Origin: Xiheicaenibacterium sp046351325
GTDB lineage: Bacteria; Myxococcota_A; Polyangia; Polyangiales; Polyangiaceae
NCBI GenBank assembly: GCA_046351325.1
Contig: JAXLYR010000011.1
Coordinates: 310,001 to 374,000, forward strand
Length of the DNA: 64,000 bases
Direction: 5' to 3'
Shown: in pieces, positions 34,601 through 42,005 of the stretch
How the letters are laid out: every line of letters begins with the position of its first letter
Numbering within the stretch: the first letter of the stretch is position 1
Program-made: the position numbers and the translations under genes
The notes under the pieces: model-generated
What the model saw: only the letters and a program-made list of their open reading frames with translations
What the model was told of the DNA's origin: nothing
The model's database searches: none

Positions 34601-34898
34601 CACGCCAGACGGCGACGATGGCCTCGGTGCGATCCTTCACGCCGGCGATCTCGGGGCGCGGCAGCAAGATGACCGACTCGGACAACGTCGCGAAGGAGTG
34701 GCCGAGCTCCTCTTCGCGGACGATCTCGGTGAGGGTCGCGCGCGGCACGACGTAGCTCCAAGCGTGGGGCACGTCGAGCCCGACTCCTGGGATACGCCGA
34801 TGATGCTTGATGACCCGCCGCAGGATGCGCGGCATCACCAACACGGCTCCGATTCCAGTCGCTGCTACGGCTTGCTCGAGTTCGGAGCCGTCGCTCAT
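31605..34898 (-). CDS. large multi-spanning membrane protein of unknown function
   Basis: 1097 residues, family not recognised. The N-terminal about 490 residues are soluble and helical with many Arg/Asp pairs. The middle (about 505-860) has roughly ten hydrophobic segments, including ATLYAILPFVGAFVVLEGVQ, FLAVAVLIFALVH, LTILGIVLRFLFFTVP and MFVLPGFFGFLTWELKENW. The C-terminal about 230 residues are soluble again, with PVIIGHHGETMVGFMKPGVHSGTIPK just after the last membrane segment. No catalytic signature is seen. It begins 29 bp from the glutathione peroxidase stop and ends 65 bp before the TerB-like start. The length and consistent coding pattern argue for a real gene. Confidence 0.82.
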   Translation of the reverse strand: MSDGSELEQAVAATGIGAVLVMPRILRRVIKHHRRIPGVGLDVPHAWSYVVPRATLTEIVREEELGHSFATLSESVILLPRPEIAGVKDRTEAIVAVWRGAFHASVHRAIEARVAVGGLSGPNLRARIHAVGQTEFDEIRFVLKQDDVLLPPHDDVETYAEFAATYLELRHFAPELLARTFPGLENLDAIDSTLAQDVDHYRLLAASRPSIAPPMHQVREWLAPPAPDEPVTYRTSSAHTAAINVDARAERARKKGNSIRSILLRVRAQGTQLAVFEELKMFMDRLSSALVWVDAPTAEWARKLLPVVHMAPSARGLPWNPEARLLFDLQNACIDNERELYTLDVVEWALTRGKRPIKRPLPAQRDVRIAKHLYAALAKLPRTAVAEPARSDVADLLRQFARRAELNVRAALGPHIGRALEEVGLRPENIPEQVSKKKLVEELLDQIVGHGYISLGHLRDSLSRSNLKMSNLTWRELVDGDALLKADRIVSQSLDGVYRRGEVYLRGLQKLNSILFGTRIGRVATLYAILPFVGAFVVLEGVQHTIGLLLEKLAHIELKMLQLPSFLAVAVLIFALVHSDLAREVGRRVLTILGIVLRFLFFTVPSAIWNHPITRGIVKSRPIVWLTRYLLKPLLLAAPFSLITRAFGVSWIFAAIPGAALFVGWNTLLNSRVGRLFEEAATDWLVRRWRQLRRRVLPGLFGFIADFFRRLLEVVDRFIYAIDELLRFREGEGKTSYYTKATLGIGWFFCTYLIRIYVNLLLEPEVNPIKHFPVVTVAAKIMIPITPPIHDAMAKPLTKVLGGVVAESIAAPTMFVLPGFFGFLTWELKENWRLYRMNRAPNLSPVIIGHHGETMVGFMKPGVHSGTIPKLYAKLRRATWKRERSALRHREALHHVEESIRKFVEREIVLLLAESRIWSSGPLEVGHIDAASNRVRVELFCRRVSDAPVKVAFEEQSGWLVGCLHATGFIDALDVEQRAVFENALAGVYKMAGVDLVREQVSALLRGAPYDISDQGLVVWPDASYSTEVVYPLSLRLNTLKPKLRSGAGPVPPPIDGRLLLFRRQPISWIAWVAAWSGAHGMPARLLSGPSLLPSRR

Positions 34899-34927
34899 TC
34901 AGCAGCGCAGGCTAGCAGACCCCACAC

Positions 34928-35419
34928 TCAACGCGGCAGCGCACTCTCGATCGCGGCGACGAGAGCAGGATCGTCGGGCTTGGTGTTGGGCCGGAATCGA
35001 AGGATGGTCGCGCCGTCTGCGGAGACCACGAATTTCTCGAAGTTCCAGGTGATGTCTCCCGCGGCGCCGCTCGCGTCAGGGACGCGCGTGAGCTCGTCGT
35101 AGATCGGGTGACGCCCCGCACCGTTCACCTCGATCTTCTCGAACATGGGGAACGTGACTCCATATTTGGTGCTGCAGAACGTCTTGATCTCGTCGGCCGT
35201 GCCGGGCTCCTGAGCGCCGAATTGGTTGCAGGGAAACCCGAGTACGGCGAAGCCGCGGCTCGCGTATTTCTCGTGCAGAGCCTCGAGCCCCGTGTACTGC
35301 GGCGTGAGCCCGCATCGCGACGCAACGTTCACGAGGAGCAGAGCCTTGCCCTGGTGTGCGGCGAGCGAGGAGGGCTCGCCTGCCAAGGTGCGAATGGGAT
35401 GGGCGAACAGGGTTGTCAT
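34928..35419 (-). CDS. glutathione peroxidase (thioredoxin-type, Cys form)
   Basis: 163-residue peroxidase that reduces hydroperoxides. The active-site Cys is in VNVASRCGLTPQYTG, with the companion residues in FPCNQFGAQEPG (Gln) and WNFEKF (Trp), and the C-block CNQF Cys is a candidate resolving residue. The active residue is Cys, not selenocysteine. ATG 35419 fits the usual family start. It is upstream of the large membrane-protein gene and may be co-transcribed. Confidence 0.93.
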   Translation of the reverse strand: MTTLFAHPIRTLAGEPSSLAAHQGKALLLVNVASRCGLTPQYTGLEALHEKYASRGFAVLGFPCNQFGAQEPGTADEIKTFCSTKYGVTFPMFEKIEVNGAGRHPIYDELTRVPDASGAAGDITWNFEKFVVSADGATILRFRPNTKPDDPALVAAIESALPR

Positions 35420-35565
35420 CGTCGCGAGGCTAACTCGTTCGGCGAACGAAGCCAGGTCGGTCGATCCGAAAACCGGCGCTACCGAGAGCCCCTCGGTAGA
35501 ATGCCGCCATCGCAAATCGAGCCGCACAAGACCCCTCGGCGCTCGTCGGCGCGTGCGCGCTGCTG

Positions 35566-36519
35566 ATGATTACGGGCATAGCCGGATGCACGGCGCGGAG
35601 CCAAGAGCCCGAGCGCGCCGAGGCTGCCTCTTCGAACGAGGTTGGACCCACGCCGACGAGCGAGCCCTCGGCCTCGAGCGCCCCGCCCTCACCGACGACC
35701 GAGATCCCCACCGCGAGCGCGTCCGCGAGCGCGGCTGAAGCGCCGCCCGATCTACCGGACATGCGCTGGGTCCCTGGCGGGACCTTCCATATGGGTCAGG
35801 ACCAGCGCGGTGAGCTCGACGAGCGGCCCGAACACGACGTCACGATCGACGGCTTTTACCTCGATCTCACGGAGGTCTCGAACGCCGAATATGCCCGTTG
35901 CGTGGAGGCCAAGCGCTGCGGGCCGCGCGACACCGAGAGCGCCGCTCGCAACAAGCTCGGAGAGGACGCCCAATATCGGCACCCGAACCAGCCCGTGAGC
36001 GCCATTCGCTGGGACGACGCGAAGGCCTATTGCGAATTCGTCGGCAAACGTCTGCCGCGCGAGGCCGAGTGGGAGCACGCGGCGCGCGGCGACGATCATC
36101 GGCTCTATCCGTGGGGCGACGAGGCCCCGACTCCGGCGCTCGCGGTGTTCTCGACCGGACCTACCGCGCCCGTCGGCACGCACCCCGACGGCGCCGGTCC
36201 TTATGGGCATTTGGATTTGGCAGGCAATGTCTGGGAGTGGGTCGAGGACTTCTACGACCCAATCGCGTACGAGCGACCGACTCGCGATCGTGGGGTCCCC
36301 GGCACCTGCGACGAGATCCTCGCGACCCTCACCGAGCTACGGAACAAGGGGAAACAGGGCTTCACAGGATCGAACCCCATCCCCACCGAGTGCGAGCACG
36401 TGCTGCGCGGCGGCGCGTTCAACTACCCCGCAGCGGGGCTGCGGGTCACGAACCGCGTCCACCACGCGGGGCGCATGCGGCTCATCATGGCCGGGTTCCG
36501 CTGCGCAAAAGACCGCTAA
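35566..36519 (+). CDS. formylglycine-generating-enzyme-like (SUMF1) lipoprotein; signal peptide frame broken
   Basis: 317 codons from the only in-frame ATG. After a Ser/Pro/Ala-rich linker (about 15-65) comes an FGE-sulfatase domain: MRWVPGGTFHMGQ, FYLDLTEVSNAEYARCV, PVSAIRWDDAKAYCEFVGKRLPREAEWEHAARG, YGHLDLAGNVWEWVEDF, LRGGAF and RVHHAGRMRLIMAGFRC. The Cys pair used by true FGEs was not confirmed. The start gives only MITGIAGC, too short for a signal peptide. Codons upstream in frame read ALVGACALL, and another frame starting at ATG 35501 supplies MPPSQIEPHKTPRRSS. Joining the two frames by one indel would give a normal lipoprotein signal peptide. Confidence 0.8.
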   Translation: MITGIAGCTARSQEPERAEAASSNEVGPTPTSEPSASSAPPSPTTEIPTASASASAAEAPPDLPDMRWVPGGTFHMGQDQRGELDERPEHDVTIDGFYLDLTEVSNAEYARCVEAKRCGPRDTESAARNKLGEDAQYRHPNQPVSAIRWDDAKAYCEFVGKRLPREAEWEHAARGDDHRLYPWGDEAPTPALAVFSTGPTAPVGTHPDGAGPYGHLDLAGNVWEWVEDFYDPIAYERPTRDRGVPGTCDEILATLTELRNKGKQGFTGSNPIPTECEHVLRGGAFNYPAAGLRVTNRVHHAGRMRLIMAGFRCAKDR

Positions 36520-38057
36520 CCGGCCCGCAGCGCCGCGAGCCGCGAGAGCGCGCGCTCCAGACCGGTATAGAGGTCGCGGTAGACATCGGAATAGAGCGCC
36601 TCGTAAAAGGCGCGCTCGGGCCCCGGTAGCGTGGGAGCCTCGGCGCGCGCGAGGCGGCGCGAGACGGTCGCGGGGGCCTCACCCGTGACCCACCCGAGCG
36701 CGAGCATCGCCGCGCCGAGCGCGGTGGTCTCGCTCACCGCAGAGCGTCGGATGGGGCGCCCCATCACGGTCGCCGCGAGCGCGAGGAAGCTCGCGCGGCT
36801 CGCGGCCCCACCCGTCGCGACGAGATCCGAAATCGCGACGCCGGCGCGCTCGACGTGTTCGAACGCGAGGCGCTGCTCGAGACACAGGCCCTCGCAGATC
36901 GAGCGATAGAGGTGCTCCGGGCCGTGATCGGCCCGCAAACCGATGAACGCGCCGCCCGCGTCGTCATCCCAATAGGGGCTCATCACGCCGGCCCAATACG
37001 GCAACGTGAGCAGCCCCAGAGCGCCCGGCGGCAAGGCCCCGGCGCGAGCCTCGAGGTCTGCGAGGATCGCCGCGCGCGCGGCCCCGCCCTCGAGCGTCGA
37101 CTGGTTCGCGAGCACGCGATCGGCGAGCCAATCCAGGGTCAGCGTGCCGCCCTTCAGATCGGTCTCGACCAAATAGCCAGTCCCAGCGCCCGAGAAGAGC
37201 GTGCGGAACGCACGCGAATATCGGTATAGCGAGCTCGGCGCGCCGCCCACAATCGCTGTCCCGAAGTTGACGTAGGCCGACCCCTCCTCGACCACGCCGG
37301 CCCCGACCGCGGCCGCTTGCCCGTCGCCCGCGCCCGCTACGACCATGATCGGCACGTCGAGGCCGATCGCGGCGAGGACCTCGGGCGAGAGCTCGGCGAT
37401 CGGCTGCCCCGGCTCGAAGAGCTCGGGCATGAACGCGACCCGCGCGCGCGCGAGCTCACAGAGCTCCGTCGACCACGCGCGACGCTCCATGTCGACGAGC
37501 CCCAGCGGATCAGCCGAGGCCGTCGACGTCGCTGACGCACCTGTAAGCGCTCGCACGAGGAAGCCGTGGACGTCGAACACGGCGAGATCGGCGCGCGCGC
37601 CGAGGTCCGGCCGCGTGCGCTCGAGCAGCATCCTGAGCTTGTAGAGCGACGGCGTCGTGCACGGCACCTTGCCCGAGAGCGCGAGGATCCGCGCCGGATC
37701 GAGCTCGGAGGACGCGCGCCGAACTTCGGGTTTGGAGCGGGCGTCCATCCAGACGATCGCCGGCGCGAGGGGCTCGCCTCGCCGATCGGTGACGACGAAG
37801 GTCTCGCGCTGATGGGCAATCGCCAGGGCGCGCACGCGACTCCGGTGTTCGGTCGCGAGCCTGCGCACACAGCCGGATAGAGCCTCGAGCGCGGCGCGGG
37901 TCCAATCGGCCGCGGACTGCTCCCAGCCGTCGGGCTCGGGGTTGGAGAGGGGATAGGTCGCGCGGCCCTCGGCGAGGACCTCGCCGTTCGGAGCGATCGC
38001 GATCGCCTTCACGGCGGTGGTGCTCGCGTCGAGCCCGAGGACGACCGGCTCGGTCAC
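36516..38057 (-). CDS. FGGY-family carbohydrate kinase
   Basis: 513-residue sugar kinase of the actin/hexokinase fold. Seen: N-terminal phosphate-1 motif LGLDASTTAVKAI, substrate-lobe IVWMDARSKPEVRR, and the C-lobe YWDDDAGGAFIGL, SICEGLCLEQ and ATGGAASRASFLALAATVMG (adenosine motif). The GTG start at 38057 overlaps the GpsA-like stop (GTGA). The sugar is not determined: xylulose, ribulose, glycerol or a tetritol are all possible within FGGY. Its pairing with a glycerol-3-phosphate-type dehydrogenase favours a polyol-phosphate route. The stop overlaps the convergent FGE-like gene. Confidence 0.87.
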   Translation of the reverse strand: MTEPVVLGLDASTTAVKAIAIAPNGEVLAEGRATYPLSNPEPDGWEQSAADWTRAALEALSGCVRRLATEHRSRVRALAIAHQRETFVVTDRRGEPLAPAIVWMDARSKPEVRRASSELDPARILALSGKVPCTTPSLYKLRMLLERTRPDLGARADLAVFDVHGFLVRALTGASATSTASADPLGLVDMERRAWSTELCELARARVAFMPELFEPGQPIAELSPEVLAAIGLDVPIMVVAGAGDGQAAAVGAGVVEEGSAYVNFGTAIVGGAPSSLYRYSRAFRTLFSGAGTGYLVETDLKGGTLTLDWLADRVLANQSTLEGGAARAAILADLEARAGALPPGALGLLTLPYWAGVMSPYWDDDAGGAFIGLRADHGPEHLYRSICEGLCLEQRLAFEHVERAGVAISDLVATGGAASRASFLALAATVMGRPIRRSAVSETTALGAAMLALGWVTGEAPATVSRRLARAEAPTLPGPERAFYEALYSDVYRDLYTGLERALSRLAALRAG

Positions 38058-39139
38058 GCGCGGGCGCCCGGCTGGAGCTCGTCTGCGAAGAAGCGCGATA
38101 TGGGTATATCGACCGGCGCGCCGTCGAGCGCGACGTGGATCATGTGCTCGAGGAGCGGCACGCGCTCGAGCGCGAGACCCGGTATCGCGCCGGCCTCGAA
38201 CGCGCGCCGAAGCACCGCGAGGATCTCGAGGCACTCGAGCGTCGCGCCCTGCATCGCCTCGATCGCCTGGGGCAACGTGAGGCCGCGACCGAGGTGTTTT
38301 CCAAAGCGACCGGTGCGACCGCCGTTCGTGGTTACATCCAAGTCACCGACGCCGGCGAGCCCCGTGACCGTCCACGGCGAACCGCCGAGCGCAGCGGCGA
38401 TCGCGGTCATCTCGAGGATGCTCTCGGCCATGACGAGAGACTCCAGGTTATGGAACGCGACGCTGCCCGCGACCCCGCCGGCGCGCTCGTGCATCCCCGT
38501 GCCGAAGGCGATCCCCATTGCGTACGCGTTCTTCAGCGCGGCCGAGACCTCGGCGCCGACGACATCGGTCGTCGGCACGACGCGATACCCGGGTTGGTCG
38601 AGGAGCGCGGTAATCGCTTCGAGGGTTGGCCGATCGCGCCCCGCCAGCACGACACACGTGGGGACACGGCGCGCGAGCTCGCCAGCGATACACGGCCCTG
38701 CGACCGCGGCCGGGTGAATCGAAGCGCGCAGCTCGGCGGGCAGCCGAGCCTTCACCGCGTCGGGCAACGTGACCAGCCGCGAAGCGCCGCTCGGATCCGC
38801 GCCGAGCTCGAGCCCCTTCGTGATCATGAAGAGGGGCGCGCCCGGCCAGAGATAGGGGGACAGCTGCTCGCAGGCCCACGCGATACCAGCCGAGCTGACC
38901 CCGAGCGCGAGGGCCGTGGCCCCGCGCGTCGCGTCGGCGAGCTCGGTGTAATGGAAGGGCTCGATCGCAGAGGGCAGCTCGAGCGCGAGCTTGATGTGGA
39001 ATCGATCCCGCTCGAGGCGCTCGACGATCTCGGTGTCGAGGTGCGTGCCGACGAGGCGCACCGTGTGACCGCGATCCACGAGTGGGACAGCGAGAGCGCT
39101 GCCCATCATCCCGGCCCCGAGGATGGTGATGATTGCCAT
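38054..39139 (-). CDS. NAD(P)-dependent glycerol-3-phosphate dehydrogenase (GpsA-like)
   Basis: 361 residues. N-terminal ILGAGMMGSALAVPLVDRG is the GxGxxG motif. GPCIAGELARRVPTCVVLAG, the catalytic Lys in SAALKNAYAMGIAFG, and GDLDVTTNGGRTGRFGKHLG match GpsA blocks. It differs from biosynthetic GpsA in the last block and sits in an operon with an FGGY kinase, so it may oxidise a polyol phosphate made by that kinase instead of supplying phospholipid precursors. This is an inference. The start is immediately downstream of a small lipoprotein gene stop. Confidence 0.84.
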   Translation of the reverse strand: MAIITILGAGMMGSALAVPLVDRGHTVRLVGTHLDTEIVERLERDRFHIKLALELPSAIEPFHYTELADATRGATALALGVSSAGIAWACEQLSPYLWPGAPLFMITKGLELGADPSGASRLVTLPDAVKARLPAELRASIHPAAVAGPCIAGELARRVPTCVVLAGRDRPTLEAITALLDQPGYRVVPTTDVVGAEVSAALKNAYAMGIAFGTGMHERAGGVAGSVAFHNLESLVMAESILEMTAIAAALGGSPWTVTGLAGVGDLDVTTNGGRTGRFGKHLGRGLTLPQAIEAMQGATLECLEILAVLRRAFEAGAIPGLALERVPLLEHMIHVALDGAPVDIPISRFFADELQPGARA

Positions 39140-39526
39140 TCAGACCCCGAACCCGCAATTCGGATCATCGGGGTGCTGGGCGCAAAACCCACCGAAGCAA
39201 AGCACGTAGTTCTGAACCGGGTCGATGCACGCGTCCGGCGGTGGATTGCAGGCATCCGGGAGCTCGTTGAAGCAGTCGAGCATGGCCTCGAGCTCTGCCG
39301 CGCACCCCGTCGCTTGGGCGCTGTCCACGAGCGACGGGCAAGCGGCCTCGCAGCCCTCCCCCACGCACGCCACCGTCTTTTGGCAATTGAGCTCGCACGC
39401 GTCGCTCAGCGATTGCTCGGACCCCGCGCCGCCCTCACCGCCCTCGACGTAGACGACCTTCGCTCCGCAGCCCAAGACGGAGATCGACCCGAGCGCGACC
39501 GCCGCTAGAACACCGATGTACCGCAT
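39140..39526 (-). CDS. small cysteine-rich lipoprotein
   Basis: 128 residues. Signal peptide with VLGC lipobox, Gly-rich linker, then about 85 residues with twelve Cys in recurrent CxxxC spacing (DACELNCQ, CVGEGCEAAC, CAAELEAMLDC, CFGGFC), probably disulfide-bonded in the periplasm or at the surface. No known family. It ends one base before the GpsA-like start, so it is likely on the same transcript. Function unknown. Confidence 0.75.
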   Translation of the reverse strand: MRYIGVLAAVALGSISVLGCGAKVVYVEGGEGGAGSEQSLSDACELNCQKTVACVGEGCEAACPSLVDSAQATGCAAELEAMLDCFNELPDACNPPPDACIDPVQNYVLCFGGFCAQHPDDPNCGFGV

Positions 39527-39602
39527 GCGCCGGGCTTATACCGCGCACGCCCCGAGCGGAAGACCAGAGTGTGGCTGCCACCGTCTCATGTACACTGCGC
39601 GG

Positions 39603-40907
39603 ATGCGGTCACTCCCCACGCGCTTGTCGGTTCTTTCTTTCGTCGCAGTTGCGCTCGCCGTCGGGTGCGGCGACGACGGTTCTGGTGGCTCCGGCGGTTC
39701 CGGGGCGGGCGGCGGCTCGGGTGGCTCCGGCGGCGGCTCGAACGCAGCGTGCGCGGGCATCGACACTTCGGCTTGCACCGTCGCGCTCGGCCCGACGGAC
39801 GACGACACCACGACCCTCCAGACAGCCTTGATCGAGGCCGCATCGGGCGACGTCGTATGCCTGTGTCCAGGCACCTATTCGCTGACCAACGAAGTCAGCG
39901 TCACGACACCCAATCTGACCATCCGCGGCGTGGGCGCCACGCGCGAGGACGTCGTCCTCGACTTCGCAGGACAGACGGGCGGCGACGACGGCCTCACGGC
40001 GACGAGCGACGGCTTCACCGTCGAGAATTTCTCGGTCAAGAACTCTCCGGGTAACGGCATCGTCGTCACCGGCGCAGACGGCGTGACCTTCCGCAATTTG
40101 AAGGTCTCTTGGGACGCAGGCTCCGTCACCGACAATGGGGCTTACGCCGTTTATCCTGTCCGCAGCTCCAATGTCCTCATCGAGGACACGGAGATCGTCG
40201 GCGCCGCCGACGCCGGGGCTTATGTCGGCCAAAGCACGAACATCATTGTTCGTAACAATGATGTCCACGGCAACGTGGCCGGCATCGAGATCGAGAACAG
40301 CACCGACGCCGAGGTATATGGCAACAAGGCCTACGACAACGCGGCTGGCATCCTGGTCTTCACGCTCCCCAATTTGGAGAAGAAGGACGGGCTGCGCTGC
40401 GAGGTCCACAACAACGAGATCTACGAGAACAACCGCGACAACTTCGCCGAGCCCGGCACGGTCGTCGCGGCGGTCCCGCCCGGCGTCGGGATGCTCATCC
40501 TGTCCGCGGACTACACCCAAGCGCACGACAACACGATCCACGACAACGTCAGCGCCGGTATCGTCATGGTGTCGTTCGACACGCTCGCGGTCCTCCTCCC
40601 GGAGACCCAGCCTGATCCCTTGACCGACTCCAACCCCGAGAACACTTATATCTACGCCAACACGTTCATGAACAACGGGACTGCCCCCAATTTCCCGTTG
40701 GACCAAATCCCGGTCGTCCCGCTCGAAGAGGTCGTATGGGACGGAATCGAGAAGACGCCGGGCAGCGGCGCGCTGTGCCTCTCGATGGATCCGCCGACCT
40801 TCCGCAACATCAACGGCATCGAGAACATCGGCACCGTCGCGAACCAATCGACGGACACGACTCCGTTCGAGTGCGACCAGACGAAGCTCTCCCCCGTGGA
40901 GCTCTGA
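39603..40907 (+). CDS. parallel beta-helix repeat lipoprotein (TIGR03805-like)
   Basis: 434 residues with a signal peptide ending in AVGC. The body carries repeated right-handed beta-helix turns such as NGIVVTGADGVTFRNLKV, NVLIEDTEIVGAADAGAYVGQS, NIIVRNNDVHGNVAGIEIENS and AEVYGNKAYDNAAGILVF. This matches the beta-helix family (TIGR03805 as I recall it) that occurs as a gene pair with the TIGR03806 family, whose member-like gene is two genes downstream. Only 4 bp separate it from the cytochrome peroxidase gene. Confidence 0.82.
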   Translation: MRSLPTRLSVLSFVAVALAVGCGDDGSGGSGGSGAGGGSGGSGGGSNAACAGIDTSACTVALGPTDDDTTTLQTALIEAASGDVVCLCPGTYSLTNEVSVTTPNLTIRGVGATREDVVLDFAGQTGGDDGLTATSDGFTVENFSVKNSPGNGIVVTGADGVTFRNLKVSWDAGSVTDNGAYAVYPVRSSNVLIEDTEIVGAADAGAYVGQSTNIIVRNNDVHGNVAGIEIENSTDAEVYGNKAYDNAAGILVFTLPNLEKKDGLRCEVHNNEIYENNRDNFAEPGTVVAAVPPGVGMLILSADYTQAHDNTIHDNVSAGIVMVSFDTLAVLLPETQPDPLTDSNPENTYIYANTFMNNGTAPNFPLDQIPVVPLEEVVWDGIEKTPGSGALCLSMDPPTFRNINGIENIGTVANQSTDTTPFECDQTKLSPVEL

Positions 40908-40911
40908 TCCG

Positions 40912-41979
40912 ATGAGCCGGCTCTGGCGCGCCGTCTTCACTGGCGGTCTGGCGCTGTCGGCGTGCACCGACGCCGAGCGCGTCGACCCCGTCGACGCTCC
41001 GTACGAGGGGCCGGCTCTGCCCTGGGCCTATTCGGCATTTCCCGAGCGAGCGCCGGAGCCGCCCGCCACGGTCGAGCTCGGGCGCTTGCTCTTTTACGAC
41101 CCTATCCTGAGCGGCGATCAAGAGACCGCCTGCGCGACCTGCCACAGCGAAGAGTGGGGCATGGGCGACGGCCTCGCGGTCTCGATCGGCGTCGACGGCG
41201 AGGGCCCGACAGGCCCCGGCCGCACGGGCCCGAACCAGACGACGCGCAACGCGCTCACGCTGTGGAACGCCGTCTTCCGATTCGAGCTCTTCTGGGACGG
41301 GCGTGTTCAATCGCTCGAGGACCAGGCGCTCAAGCCGCTCCTGCAGGAGAAGGAGCTCGCGCTCGACCCCAAGGAAGCCGCGCGTCGCATCGGCGCGATA
41401 CCCGCCTATCGCGCGCTCTTTCGCGCGGCGTTCCCCGGTGAGGATATCGTGACTCCTATCCAGATCGCCCGCGCGCTTTCGGCGTTCGAGCGAACCCTCA
41501 TATCGGATTTGTCTCCCTATGACCGATACGTGGGCGGCGACGAGGGCGCGCTCTCCGACGAGAGCATCGAGGGCATGACCCTCTTCGCAGAGGCAGGCTG
41601 CGCGAGCTGCCATGTTCCTCCGCTCTTCGAATCGAACCGCTATGTCATGCGCATCCCGTCGGACGATCCCGGGCGCGCCGCGATCACCGGCGACGACGCC
41701 GACGAGGGCGCCTTCCGCGTCCCGACCCTGCGCAACCTGCGCGAGACAGGGCCCTATTTTCATGACGGCTCGGTCGTCGCGCTCGAAGACGCCGTGCTCG
41801 CGGAGAGTCAGGTCTCCGCCGCGCGCGGCGAGGGCAAGAGCCTCGACGCCGACGAGGCCGCGCTCGTCGCCGGCTTCCTCAAGAAGGCGCTGATGGATCG
41901 CTCGCGCGAGCCCACGCGACCCGACGAGGTGCCGAGCGGCCTCGACGTCCCGAGAGACGGACTTCGTATTCCCCGTTGA
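40912..41979 (+). CDS. di-haem cytochrome c peroxidase (MauG family) lipoprotein
   Basis: 355-residue periplasmic protein with signal peptide and LSAC lipobox. Two c-type haem sites are seen: CATCH in the N-terminal part and CASCH in the C-terminal part. GDGLAVSIGVDG, RFELFWDGRVQSLEDQ and TGPYFHDGSV are conserved in bacterial di-haem peroxidases and MauG-like enzymes. It could reduce peroxide or act on a protein substrate. It lies between the beta-helix gene and the two-haem lipoprotein gene, 4 bp and 26 bp away, so a shared operon is likely. Confidence 0.9.
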   Translation: MSRLWRAVFTGGLALSACTDAERVDPVDAPYEGPALPWAYSAFPERAPEPPATVELGRLLFYDPILSGDQETACATCHSEEWGMGDGLAVSIGVDGEGPTGPGRTGPNQTTRNALTLWNAVFRFELFWDGRVQSLEDQALKPLLQEKELALDPKEAARRIGAIPAYRALFRAAFPGEDIVTPIQIARALSAFERTLISDLSPYDRYVGGDEGALSDESIEGMTLFAEAGCASCHVPPLFESNRYVMRIPSDDPGRAAITGDDADEGAFRVPTLRNLRETGPYFHDGSVVALEDAVLAESQVSAARGEGKSLDADEAALVAGFLKKALMDRSREPTRPDEVPSGLDVPRDGLRIPR

Positions 41980-42005
41980 CCATCCCCGCTCCTAGGATTC
42001 GAACC

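Noticed and set aside
33066..35102. 678-codon plus-strand open frame over the large membrane protein
   Set aside because: Charged low-complexity shadow; the opposite strand has convincing membrane segments.
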